NCBI GenBank assembly: GCA_002989075.1
Contig: PSQN01000001.1
Coordinates: 843,760-907,759, forward strand
Direction of reading: 5' to 3'
Source: Arthonia radiata
Lineage: Eukaryota; Ascomycota; Arthoniomycetes; Arthoniales; Arthoniaceae
Length of the DNA: 64,000 nt
Below are positions 48,157 to 57,922 of this stretch, piece by piece. The notes under the pieces were generated by a model that did not search any database, was not told where the DNA came from, and saw only the letters and a program-made list of their open reading frames with translations. The position numbers and the translations under genes were made by a program. Every line of letters starts with the position of its first letter. Positions within the stretch are counted from its first letter, which is position 1.

Positions 48157-49004
48157 ATGATGGCATCTCTGACAAAATCAGTGGCCATGTCTACAAAAGC
48201 GATGAAGAACACCGCAGGTCTACAATCACCTATATGTACTTTCTTAGCGCGTGGCAGGGATATACACTTGCCGACGTTGACCTTCGATCGAGGTCTTCCG
48301 CTTACGAGCGCCATCGACAGAGCGACTTTGCGCACAACTACGATGGAGCGTGTCCAAGGGACTCGCCTGGGAACCCATCTGCCTGTCTTCAAGTAATTCA
48401 GCGTTGAGGCCTAGTATCCAACAGCATGGACTCACAACCACCCTTCGATGCTCTTACACTACAAATACCACTGTTGCCAACAGCGCCTCTACGAAAGCGG
48501 CCGCTGCCGGTACTGGCGGTGGCTCTGCCACTTCCAGCAGAGGCACCGTTTCCACATCTGCAAAGACACCTCCCTCCGGGTTTTGGTTGAAACCCGACTA
48601 CTATCTTGGCGATCTTTCGCGAACCGTACAAACTGGCCGAGAGAATTACAAGAAGAGCATGTGGCCTAAAGAAGACGTCAAAGGCCTTCGAGGCCTCAGT
48701 GCGACGCTCAAACATGCGGTCGGGACTCTCAACGAAGAGGACATACCGAAAGACCAGAAGAAGGAGATTGCGAGACAAAAGGAGGATGCGCTGAGCCTGG
48801 CAAAATCATCTGAGGATCTTGCCAACGAGATCGAGAAGTGGGATACGTGGCGTAAGTTCCAAGTGCAGACCACTCACTTAAAGTATGATGGTCTACTAAC
48901 GTGGGTTGCATGCAGCCAGGGCGATGTGGCGGCAAACAGGTGGGCGCATTGCGTGCGGAGCTACTATCATGCTCAATGGTGCCATGGCTATGATCCTTGG
49001 CTAA
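48157..49004 (+). CDS. Candidate mitochondrial membrane protein (230 residues), unknown
   Basis: Model of three exons: 48157-48392, 48484-48851, 48916-49004, in frame. The second intron is solid (GTAAGT, CTAACG branch, GCAG) and exon 3 ends WRQTGGRIACGATIMLNGAM then AMILG*, a hydrophobic C-terminal segment that looks like one membrane span. Exon 2 contains the clearly coding part GFWLKPDYYLGDLSRTVQTG then a charged helix (EDIPKDQKKEIARQKEDALS). Exon 1 and its junction (donor GTAATT, acceptor CAACAG) are less certain, but give an N-terminus rich in Ser, Thr, Lys and Arg with almost no acid (MMASLTKSVAMSTKAMKNTA), which would suit mitochondrial import. I do not recognise the family. Confidence 0.55.
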
Positions 49005-49458
49005 TGAGGACGCTTCCCATCCCTCAAGCGCGTTTCGTTTCCCAGTGGAGGCGAGGGTTGCTTCGACGGGTTTCGCGTTTTAACTGGAGGATGTTTCGCA
49101 TTTCCGGGTTTCCATTACCTTCACTGACTACACGGCTAGCTACATCAATGATATGGAGCCAGTATGTGGCGCGTGTATGCAGCGCAAGTATGCAGCATGC
49201 ACTGTTCCCACACATTTACGACTCTGCTCCCTATCACCACCCTGGTTGATCACTGTGCAACCCAGAGTCTACACTCGAACATTTGCCATCTGCTCTCCTA
49301 TTTTACCTCCGCTTGTAATCTTTTCCTTGTCATAACTTCCACATCACCTCAATTTCACCGCGTTACCTTCCACTTGCAAGACAAAAGCGAAACCAAAGGC
49401 AGCACTCTTCAACATACTCACCTCTACCTACCTAAGAAGCAAGCACAGCTCGTCAGGA
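49005..49458. other. Intergenic, leader of the next gene
   Basis: 454 bp; C/A-rich near the right end as in a fungal leader. Nothing else seen. Confidence 0.35.
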
Positions 49459-50904
49459 ATGAGCAGTCAACTTGACGCACTTACCACACCCAGCAGCATG
49501 CCTAACCTCCACAGCCCCGTGGAAAAGAACACCTGCCCACGCCATCCCGGCCGAACTCGCCAGCCACCATACAATCCTACATCCTACTTGGATGATCACG
49601 ACCGTGACAATATCGTTCCCGAAGGCTTCTTTACCTACAAATCCTACATGGACGACCACAACCGCGACAACAACGTCCACAAAGGCTTCTCCACTTCCAA
49701 ATCCTACGTGGAAGACCACCACCGCGACAACATCATCCCCGAAGGCTTCTTCATCTATCACCAGAAGCCCACCCCTATACCACCATCCGTCCACCTCGGC
49801 GACAACATCCCCAACATCGTGCGCGACGCGAAAGCGCTCACAGCACCACCACCGCACAACCCCCGTCTGCGCTCAATCGCGCACATGAAGGGCTTGCCAA
49901 TCGACGACAATCTGAGCCGTCGCCTCGAAGTGGGCGCCTGTATCTACGCTTCGCCGACGTCGTCGCAGTGGGATCCAATGCCCACGCCGTATCAGTGGGC
50001 CGACCGCGAGGCCGATGGGGCGTATCATCGCTTCTTGGCGCTGACCCGCCGGAATGACGAACCGTTCGCCCAGCAGTGTTCCAATGGTGCGCTGGCTGTG
50101 CCTGAAGCCACGGCAGAGCACCGCGCCCGCCTTGTGAAGAATGAGAACGGCGCGTGGAAAGTCGCGCCTACGCCGCGTCCTGTTATGGGTGGGCAGTGGA
50201 GTAATGACTCCTCGGCTCCTGGTGCTACAACTCGTTCTGAGAACACTGAACCAAACGGACTCGGCAACACACCAATCGACTTGGACTCCGAATACACCCC
50301 TCTACTCTACGAGTACATCTCGCCCCTATTCACACCCCAACCCTCCCCATCACCCCCACCTAATCACCACAACACTTCCAGCGCCTTCAACGCGGCGGAT
50401 TGCTACGCCATCCCCTCACCCTTGGCGCTTCCGTCTCCTTTAGTCCCTCTCAACGAACTAGAGTTAGAGCCGCAGGCACAAGCGACGCCGGCTCCTGGCA
50501 ACGCAGAAAAGCCGACGAAGGACACATCCAAGCCGCACACGCGCGCTGAGAAATTGAAGGCGCGGGAACTGGCGACGGACCATGGGATCGTGCATGACAC
50601 GCCTAAGGCGGAGAAGTTCGAGGACGTGCAGTTGGCCGAGGGGGACGAGGAGGAGTTTGTGTTGGTGGATCGGCCGTCGCTCACTGGCGTTGGTGAAGTC
50701 AAGGCGCCGCCGACTCCGGAGGGTTGTTCGACGCCTGATGTGATGGCGCCGTTGGAGCGCGCGTCGGAGGAGCAGGTCTTCACTGATGCGTCTGATAAGG
50801 ATTTTGACTTTGTGGAGGACGATCTTAAGATGGCTTTGGGGGTTTTGACGATTGTGGGTTCGGAGGGTGGGGTGAAGGGGATGGTTGGGGCGTGGGTTGA
50901 TTAG
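49459..50904 (+). CDS. Hypothetical 481-residue protein with three 20-residue repeats
   Basis: Single exon. Residues 42-101 consist of three tandem units of 20 residues, each opening SY-x-D/E-DH-x-RDN and containing GF (SYLDDHDRDNIVPEGFF, SYMDDHNRDNNVHKGFS, SYVEDHHRDNIIPEGFF). After this are Pro-rich linkers, a central stretch with WDPMPTPYQWADREADGAYH, and an acidic C-terminal third (DVQLAEGDEEEFVLVDRPS) ending in a small hydrophobic helix. No signal peptide or membrane span. Probably intrinsically disordered for the most part. The GC-rich third positions and the maintained unit length support a real gene. I do not recognise the family and assign no function. Confidence 0.65.
   Translation: MSSQLDALTTPSSMPNLHSPVEKNTCPRHPGRTRQPPYNPTSYLDDHDRDNIVPEGFFTYKSYMDDHNRDNNVHKGFSTSKSYVEDHHRDNIIPEGFFIYHQKPTPIPPSVHLGDNIPNIVRDAKALTAPPPHNPRLRSIAHMKGLPIDDNLSRRLEVGACIYASPTSSQWDPMPTPYQWADREADGAYHRFLALTRRNDEPFAQQCSNGALAVPEATAEHRARLVKNENGAWKVAPTPRPVMGGQWSNDSSAPGATTRSENTEPNGLGNTPIDLDSEYTPLLYEYISPLFTPQPSPSPPPNHHNTSSAFNAADCYAIPSPLALPSPLVPLNELELEPQAQATPAPGNAEKPTKDTSKPHTRAEKLKARELATDHGIVHDTPKAEKFEDVQLAEGDEEEFVLVDRPSLTGVGEVKAPPTPEGCSTPDVMAPLERASEEQVFTDASDKDFDFVEDDLKMALGVLTIVGSEGGVKGMVGAWVD
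49582..49761 (+). repeat. Three tandem 60-bp units within a coding region
   Basis: Units at 49582-49641, 49642-49701 and 49702-49761, each starting TCCTAC and containing GACCAC-like and GAAGGCTTCT-like blocks. Many differences between units are silent or conservative, so the array is old or under protein-level constraint. Confidence 0.85.
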
Positions 50905-51120
50905 ATGGATGGTGGGAGTAAGTAGGTGATGAGTAGATGTGGTAATGGGTAGGATGTAATGAAGGTCATACCTGAAGAATCGATATAACATGTGAATTGA
51001 AGTTGTAGCTTGACTGGCGTTCCTGACAGCTTGTTTTGATCTTATTATTGCGTGGGTGGAGCATGTACTGAATGCAGTGACGCTATATTATTGATATACA
51101 CAAGAATCCTCATGAGACCC

Positions 51121-52310
51121 CTAATATGCAAACATATTAACAGACGACCTCGAGTATCCAATCGTCTGCGCAGGATTGCTGTAATCGCCTTCAAACAAGA
51201 TCGCGTCCTCACACGCACTTCCGAGACCGGTGTTATTCAGCCACGTCGGCTCCCAGTAATGCACGCCTTGACCCAGCCCACCTTGTACTCCCTTCACAAC
51301 CTTAATAATGTTCTGCACCCACTCAATCTGCCCAGCGACGCTTACGGGAATACTAGGCTCACTCAGTGCAGGCGCATTCGGTCCACTGCAGGACTCAGGG
51401 TAATCTGTCTCAACAACATGAAGTGGTTTTCCATATTGCGCCGCTAGCGTCTGCAAAGTATTTTTCAAATTCGCAAAGGTCGCATCCGTGCCATAAAATG
51501 GATAGAACGAAAAGCCAAAGACGTCCCAGTCTGCTGTCGTGACAATGCCGGAGCCGGTCAAGCCGCTGAACCAGTTTTCTTGGAGGGCGAGGTTGTACCC
51601 GTTGTCGATGTGGATGATGATACTGGGCTTAGCCATACCAGTTGCAGTGATTGCGTCGTCGACGCCAGATCGCGCGGCTTTGTAGAGCGTAGCAAGATTC
51701 GTAAAGTTCGCGATGCGAGCGCTACCATCAGAGATCGTGGGGTCGACTTGGCCGAGTGGCCAGAGCATGCCGTTGCGGATTTCGTTGCCGAGGGAGACCA
51801 GCGCGAGCGGGATGTTGGCTTTGTCGAACGCTTGCAGCGTGTCGGAGACGTATAAGCGAAGGCTTGATTGCAGTGATATGAGGTCTGTGCTGCTCCATGC
51901 TGCGGGTATGTGTTGTTTCTGGGGATCAGCCCAGGTGTCGGAGAAGTGAAAGTCGAGGTAGATGGAGAGCCCTTCGCTGGCGTAGCGCTGCGCTTGAGCG
52001 AGAGTGTAGTCGAGGTTGTAGATGCCGTCGGCTGGATTGACCCATGTGCTTTGCTTATGAGCGAGGCTGTTGTCGCTTTCCCTTAGCGACAGCAGACTTA
52101 CCGCAGTCGAACAGTGTTCATGCCACCGTCTTTGAGGATCTCTTCCGCTGGTCGCGTGGCATTGCCTTGGGCAGTATCCTTGTAGATGGTGCCACCGTCT
52201 TCGAGCAACTTTAGCGAAGACAAATCATAACCATAATAGAAGTTTTGTGCATAGCCAGTCACGAGAGAGCACAGCATTAACAGCCAGATATTTAACGATC
52301 TTGGGACCAT
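51121..52310 (-). CDS. Arabinogalactan endo-beta-1,4-galactanase, GH53
   Basis: Two minus-strand exons, 52102-52310 and 51121-52048, give 378 residues. A signal peptide (MVPRSLNIWLLMLCSLVTGY, then AQ) is followed by mature FYYGYDLSSLKLLEDGG, the start typical of GH53. The family block LRTWVNPADGIYNLDYTLAQ is assembled across the intron. The acid/base Glu is in SLGNEIRNG (Asn158-Glu159) and the nucleophile is in HVVETDYPE (Glu283). Several N-x-S/T sites are visible (NATR, NFTN, NNTG). GH53 enzymes hydrolyse beta-1,4-galactan side chains of pectin outside the cell. Length is close to the family norm. Divergent from a Zn2Cys6 regulator. Confidence 0.95.
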
Positions 52311-53067
52311 ACTGATAGATGTGACGACTGATACCAATACAGCAATGCTGGACTAAGAATGTCCCACCGTCCTTTTTTCTATGAGATGAAATTGACTTTG
52401 GTGCTTGTATGAGTGTGACGTGCATTTCTTCTCCTCATGACTGTTTCACCAGATACCTTCTTCATGCAGCAAAGACCGGTTACAGATGAGAGGCAAGCGC
52501 TCCTATTTTGGCAGCTGCGCAAGTGTGCCGGTGTTTCTTCGACCGAAGCTTCGTGGAGTCTGGTGCTCAGACATTGAATCAACGTCCCAGATACCATGCG
52601 CACTCGCCAATGTCTAAAATCCAATCGAAGATGCAATCTTAAAAACCCACGGTCCAAGGGTCCGGCGAAGTATGATTGACAATGAATATACGCGCGGACT
52701 ACCGTGCAGAAGCTGCTTGACGGCCAAGAATTGCCTGTGAAGCCATTGTCGATGAGATCTTTGCAGATTTATGATCTTGTACAGATGTTTGCTGATATAG
52801 GTTACCTGAGAGGAGACAGGCGAGAAATTTGTACTCCGCACTTGTTGGAGAGATGTAAGAAGGTCTCGGCGGAAGTCGGAAGAGCTAGTCTAGATTGAAT
52901 GACACGGCCCGAAACTTCCGCGTCTAAGCCAAGCTATTAGCGCGTCGAAGACGAGCTACCTAATCTCATCTCATCTCATCAGTAGCGCTGGGTACCTGTG
53001 CATCATCGCAACAGCGCTCCGTTCCTCTCAGCCTCATGCGACAACAGCCGTGATCCCAGAGCTTGGT
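52311..53067. promoter_or_regulatory. Divergent region between the galactanase and a Zn2Cys6 regulator
   Basis: 757 bp. A CGG-N10-CCG pair lies at 52905-52920 and a (TCTCA)n microsatellite at 52964-52980. Short open frames are present but none is supported. Whether the regulator acts on the galactanase cannot be read from sequence. Confidence 0.35.
52964..52980. repeat. (TCTCA)n microsatellite
   Basis: Three full TCTCA units plus a partial copy in TAATCTCATCTCATCTCATC, upstream of the regulator at 53068. Confidence 0.7.
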
Positions 53068-54619
53068 ATGGTGTTTCGCGGAAAGCCCTCGACGGCGTGT
53101 AGGAGATGCAGGTGTCGGAGAATCAGGGTGAGTACTTCGCTGCCTGGTCCCTACTTGGTCAGAAGAAGGCAACTGAGACGTCACCAATGGTCAGTGCGAT
53201 CGCCTAAGCGGTGGCTGCAACCAATGTCGACGCGCTGCTCTACCATGCTCTGGATACCGTGATACAGAGCAGCTTCAAGTCCACGGTGAAAGCCAATCTG
53301 TTGCCAGAAGAGTTCGAGATGGCGAGAGGCCGAAGAGGCTGAGGTCACTCCCTCTCGCGGAATCGCAAGCCCAGGAAGCCTTCTTTGCACATTATGTGGC
53401 TGGAACCAAGACTTGTTGGGACTTCCTGAGGTCATTTTATTATCCGGTAAATGCACCACATCATTTGACGTACGCTATTAAGGCCGTCAGCTTGGCGTAT
53501 CTCTGGCATCAAGTATATTCCGATGCCGCTTTGACAGCAGCAAGGCAGCGATACGTTTCCGCTATGCAGATGGTAGGCAGAGAGTTGGCAACCCCAGATA
53601 CGGCCATCAAAAGCCCTACGCTGTTGACATTGATTATGCTTGATCTCTTCGAGAAGATCACTGGCACTGAACCTAGGACAAACCTAGCCTGGACAAGTCA
53701 CCTAAATGGAGCAGTCTCACTTATAGAGTACCGCGGTCTGCAGCATTTTCAGGAGCATACAGAATTTTGCATCATGACTCGCCTCGTAAATCACTATACA
53801 ATCAGCTGTGTTTCCAGTGGCTCGTTGGTGCCAGTAAAGCTGCTTGCCGTTCGAGAATACCTCGAGCGAAACCTCGGATCAGACAAATACACATTACTCA
53901 TCTCGGACGTTCTGGTCACGTATGCAAGACTCCGGCGCGAGAGCGCAGAGGGCGCCATGAATTATGACGAGCAAACTTTTCAATTCCGTGAGCTTGACCG
54001 GGCAATAGAGAATCTGGACGCCAGCTTGCCCATGCGGTGGCGAAACAAGACTACGACACTGAGTAAAGCGTCACCTATGGTACTCGAGTCGTGGTTTGAT
54101 ACGTACCCTAACCGAAATATATGCCAAGCTAGAAACATCCTTCGAGTCGTCAGAATCCTTCTCAACGAGTTCTTATTCGAGTACCATTCAAGCTTGTCAG
54201 ATAGCGAGCATGTTAGTCTGTCAGACATCTCCAGGGACAATATTTTGACCTTGGCAAGCGAGATGTGCGCCTCTGCACCGCAATACGCTGACTGTCACGG
54301 CGCAGCCTGCAACAAGCTGTCAAGTGCGTCACAAACTGCCGAAAGAGCGCTGCAAGCCGACTCCCAGGTATCCGAGCACCAACATCACACGCTAGATCAT
54401 CAAGCAGACTGTTACTCGCTCATCTTTCCACTCTATGTTGCCGGACGGTGCCAGCAGCAGTCAAAAGTCGCAGAGTGGGTAATTCGGCAATTGCATCACA
54501 TGGGTGAACACTTCGGCATCCGAAACGCAGAGCTCGTGGCGCAAATGCTTGAGCACGACACACACGCCGACACTTGGGAAGTGTTCGCCATGCTCGGCAG
54601 CTACGCTTTCGCAGCTTGA
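53068..54619 (+). CDS. Zn2Cys6 fungal transcription factor (494 residues)
   Basis: Two exons, 53068-53127 and 53195-54619, with the intron inside the cluster: ACRRCRCRRIR then CDRLSGGCNQC and RRAALPC. The six ligands are Cys 11, 14, 21, 28, 31 and 38, with one extra Cys at 16. The body has the LRSFYYPVNAPHHLTYAIKA and SLIEYRGLQHF stretches common to fungal-specific transcription factor middle regions (Fungal_trans_2). The C-terminal end (EHDTHADTWEVFAMLGSYAF) is acidic and helical. The protein should bind CGG motifs; targets unknown. It is divergent from the GH53 gene, so pectin-galactan control is a natural but untested idea. Confidence 0.88.
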
Positions 54620-55053
54620 AGGAAGAGAATCGCTTGATGCCCCCAACGCATACGTCTAGTACGCGGCGAAGTCCTGTCCGCTTTCGTCAATCGCGTTTTG
54701 CTCTCGGATGCGGGTTTCACTCGGCAGAGGATGTCAGACCTACCACCTTCACCTGACGCTAGTCTCGAATAGGTATGCTGTTCGTCGCACTTGCGCCAAC
54801 CTGGGTAAGCGCCTTTGCACCATCCTGTTTCCAGTATGCTCTTCGTAGGCAACCTATTAACAAGACACTAAGTCCGCTAGAAGATGAGCGCTTGCACGGG
54901 CTATGGACAGCATACTTATCATAAGAAAGAGTCGCTGCCGGCCAGATTCTGCTTCATTCGAGCCCGTACTTGCATTTCCACACAGTACAAGGAGTCTTGT
55001 AACCATCACTCGAATCCACTGTAAGCTCTGCATAGAGCAGCAACCCAAACAGA
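54620..55053. other. Intergenic between regulator and SDR
   Basis: 434 bp with the 3' UTR of the regulator and the promoter/leader of the SDR at 55054. No gene seen. Confidence 0.35.
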
Positions 55054-56260
55054 ATGTCCTTCCTCGCCGCGTTCATCCACCGCCAATTCATCTATACCCC
55101 ACCCGAGCCCACCGCATCTTTCGCCGACCAGACCATCATCATCACCGGTGCCTCCTCCGGTCTCGATCTCGAGGCCGCGCGTTGGCTCGTCCGCCTCGGC
55201 GCCGCCCGTGTCATTCTCGCCTGTCGTAACGTTGAGAAGGCCAACGGCGCTGCGAAAGACATCCAAGCAAGCACCTCATCCCCGCCCGATACCGTGCAGG
55301 TATGGCAGCTTGACCTGAGCTCCTACGCGTCCGTCCAGGCTTTCGCCCAGAAGGTCAATACCGAGCTTCCGCGGCTCGACGCGCTGCTGGCAAATGCTGG
55401 ATCGATCATGAGGACGTTCCGCATGACGGAGGGAAACGAGGAGACCATCACCACCAATGTCGTGTCAATGGCGTTGCTCAACTTTCTGCTGCACCCGAAG
55501 CTGCAAGAGACAGCCAAGAGGTACGATACGAAGACGCACATCACGGTCACGGGCTCCGAGCTCTACCAGGTTGCGAAGTTCAAGGAGCAGAACACGCCGC
55601 AGGGCCAGCTGTTCGCTACGCTCAATGATGAGAGTAAGGCGAACATGTCTGATCGGTATAATGTGTCGAAGTTGTTGGCGCTGTTTGTGGTGAAGCAGAT
55701 GGCTACGCTAGCGCCTGTCGACTGTGGGGTGATCGTGAATGTTGTTGCTCCAGGGTAGGTCGTTATAATCTCCTCTCATCTGTCTTACCTCTTTTCGCTG
55801 TCGCCACTAATTCCTTCCCGGGTTTCCCTTGCTCAACCATCCTCCATTCATCTCACCCCTGTCACCCTCCCTCCATCCATCTCATCCCTCTCACATTGCC
55901 TCCATCCATTCCAAACCCCTCCTCTACTATTCCTTTCACATCATACCCATCGATGAGAGCCGCTTTAACACTCCCATCCGCAGCTTCTGCCAGAGCGAAC
56001 TCGGCCGCGAATACGACAACCGCTTCACGCGCGTGCTCGTCAAAGCGGTCGCCCGCCCCACAGAAGTCGGCGCACGCACCCTCGTACACGGCGCCGCCGT
56101 CGGACCGGAGAGTCACGGGCAGTATGTCCCCGACTGCAAGATCGAGCCGACGCTCGGCTTGACGAAGGGCGAGAAGGGGACGGAGTTGCAGGAAAGGGTC
56201 TGGATGGAGTTGAGCGAGAAGCTTGAACGGGTGAGGACGGATGTTACGAGTTTGATGTGA
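55054..56260 (+). CDS. Short-chain dehydrogenase, atypical cofactor motif (325 residues)
   Basis: Two exons, 55054-55754 and 55984-56260, with a 229-nt pyrimidine-rich intron, close in frame. The start MSFLAAFIHRQFIYTPPEPT resembles fungal SDRs related to retinol dehydrogenases and WWOX (short hydrophobic/basic lead). The cofactor loop is TGASSGLDLEAAR: the third Gly of TGxxxGxG is Asp. NAG (LLANAGS), catalytic Ser (TVTGSELY) and the YNVSK Tyr/Lys pair are present. After the intron the protein continues FCQSELGRE, the normal substrate-loop start after VVAPG. The Asp replaces a Gly that packs against the cofactor pyrophosphate, so activity is doubtful, or the enzyme uses an altered cofactor geometry. 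Substrate unknown. Confidence 0.85.
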
Positions 56261-56538
56261 TGTGGTGGGGGTAGACTGTTAGCTGTCTAACCTATACTAA
56301 AGAACGGTGGACATTGCTGGCATTAGTGCACTCTGTATACCTTATCGATGCGCTTGCCTGCTAAGCTCTTAGAGTTTATTTCGTAGCGTCTTGATTTTTC
56401 GAGCTTGTAATGGTTGTAGGTGATTGTACCCAGTGTTAGTTAAAGCTCTCCTACCTGCTCAAGCTGTTCCATCATGCTCTTGTACCCGCCAGAGCAGAAA
56501 CTAACGACTGTGAAAGATACCCAGAAATCTCCTCGACG
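56261..56538. other. Intergenic between convergent SDR and unknown gene
   Basis: 278 bp, 3' UTRs only. A charged minus-strand frame here (ending at 56501) may belong to the C-terminus of the neighbouring unknown gene if it contains an extra intron. Confidence 0.3.
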
Positions 56539-57213
56539 TCAAAGAAGAGCGTCTGTACGTTTCTTCACCCATGCGCCGCACACGCGCGACAACTCGTTCA
56601 ACGAACTGAACTCTGGGCGCGGCAAGTCTGCGTCGCGACCACCGCTCAGTCTCCTGCGCGTGTCGGACATACCTCTCCAGATCCACCTTGACATCAAACC
56701 CGTACACGCCTTCGCTTCTATCATTTTCCGGTCCCCGGTGCAGCGCCATCGCCAATGACCTATGAAACTCGTATGATACCTGGGAAGACATGTACCGCGG
56801 CGCAAAATGACGCGGAAAGCGCCTGCGAAACCCGTCAGTGCAACCCACAGGAAACCCTTATTGAGCAGTGCGGTAAAGAAAGCGACATACACCAGCGTAC
56901 ACATATCCGGCTCGCCTACGCATGATCTCTGTATACTCTGGACTTCGTTTTCCCAATTCCCGCGCGCGTGCCGGGCGGCGGCTTGTGTCACGGCATCCTG
57001 CAGGATTTCTTCGATGAATCGCCATGGAGTCTGTTGGAACATTTGCCGTAAGGTATTCCTGGCAAAGAGAATACCCCATGGCGTGCTGTGGCTCTCTATG
57101 ATCCAGTTGTTAGATGTGAAGAAATCGTAGAGGTTGTCGAAGCTATCAGGGGTTAAGGTTAGTTGGAGGCGGCCGACATGTAAGCGCACGTGTGCAAATT
57201 CTTCTCGGCGCAT
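56539..57213 (-). CDS. Hypothetical protein (about 224 residues), ends uncertain
   Basis: From ATG 57213 a frame runs to 56539 with coding-like text: MRREEFAHVRLHVGRLQLTL, RQMFQQTPWRFIEEILQDAV and a hydrophobic segment near LLNKGFLWVALTGFAGAFRV. I do not recognise the family. Upstream the frame is open to an acceptor-like CTAG at about 57258 (continuing YFLKPTSHLYGIS), so one or more 5' exons between 57260 and 57540 are likely. Downstream, the last 60 codons look less natural; another frame ending at 56501 (LERYVRHAQETERWSRRRLA) looks more like a true C-terminus, which would need an unusually short intron near 56790. I therefore give the plain open frame and flag both ends. Confidence 0.4.
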   Translation of the reverse strand: MRREEFAHVRLHVGRLQLTLTPDSFDNLYDFFTSNNWIIESHSTPWGILFARNTLRQMFQQTPWRFIEEILQDAVTQAAARHARGNWENEVQSIQRSCVGEPDMCTLVYVAFFTALLNKGFLWVALTGFAGAFRVILRRGTCLPRYHTSFIGHWRWRCTGDRKMIEAKACTGLMSRWIWRGMSDTRRRLSGGRDADLPRPEFSSLNELSRVCGAWVKKRTDALL

Positions 57214-57922
57214 TATCGAGATGCCATAAAGATGACTTGTTGGTTTCAAAAATACTAGGGGATCAGTATGAGCCGAATGACTATACGCGAGATCAAGTCA
57301 CGATTGAGCAGGTTTAGGAGGCCAGTTGTGGCGTATCTTTGGCTTTGTTGGAAGCATGACGACCTCAGACGGCGGCTGCAGTGTCTTTGGCGAGGTGTTC
57401 TGTCTCCTGTGGGACGCAAGGAGGATATTCATTGCAAATATAGTCCTATTAATGCATGTGAAGCAGTGAGGATAGGAGAGATATACCTCTTTCGGCAGAT
57501 ACATCTGGAACGGCGCCAACGCTTGCCGCCTTTGGTCTAGTCACAACTCTATCCTGCGCACCGAATCCTCATCTCCAACTCTTGTCTTCTTTCCCTCCGT
57601 AACAATGTACTACCAACGTCGTTAGCGAATCTATTAGCTTTCATCCGCAAGATTCTCATCAACCCTGAGGAAAGGATAGGTGCCAATGTCAGATTGCAGC
57701 GATGCGACGCTTGAGATGCGCCACAGATCATCCTTCAGCCCCATTGCGCCCTCCTCAGCCGCCTCTGTGTGTGCCTTGCGTGTACCTACATCTCCAACAA
57801 TAAGCCTTTCGGCCCTTTCACACCCTTGTACAAGCTCAATAGACCGCAAGAAATCTCGTAAATCTATATCCTCAAAGTGAACTTGGGACCCTTGACATGG
57901 TCCCGAAAGTAGCACGCGCAGC
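57214..57922. promoter_or_regulatory. Divergent region before the 691-residue membrane protein
   Basis: About 0.7 kb. It likely contains 5' exon(s) of the minus-strand gene (for example a short open stretch MYLPKE near 57500, before GTATAT) plus the promoter of the plus-strand gene. Exon structure not resolved. Confidence 0.3.

Noticed and set aside
52905-52920. CGG-N10-CCG as a specific binding site near the galactanase
   Set aside because: At any spacer of 0-12, a few such pairs are expected by chance in 757 bp; noted but not called as a site.
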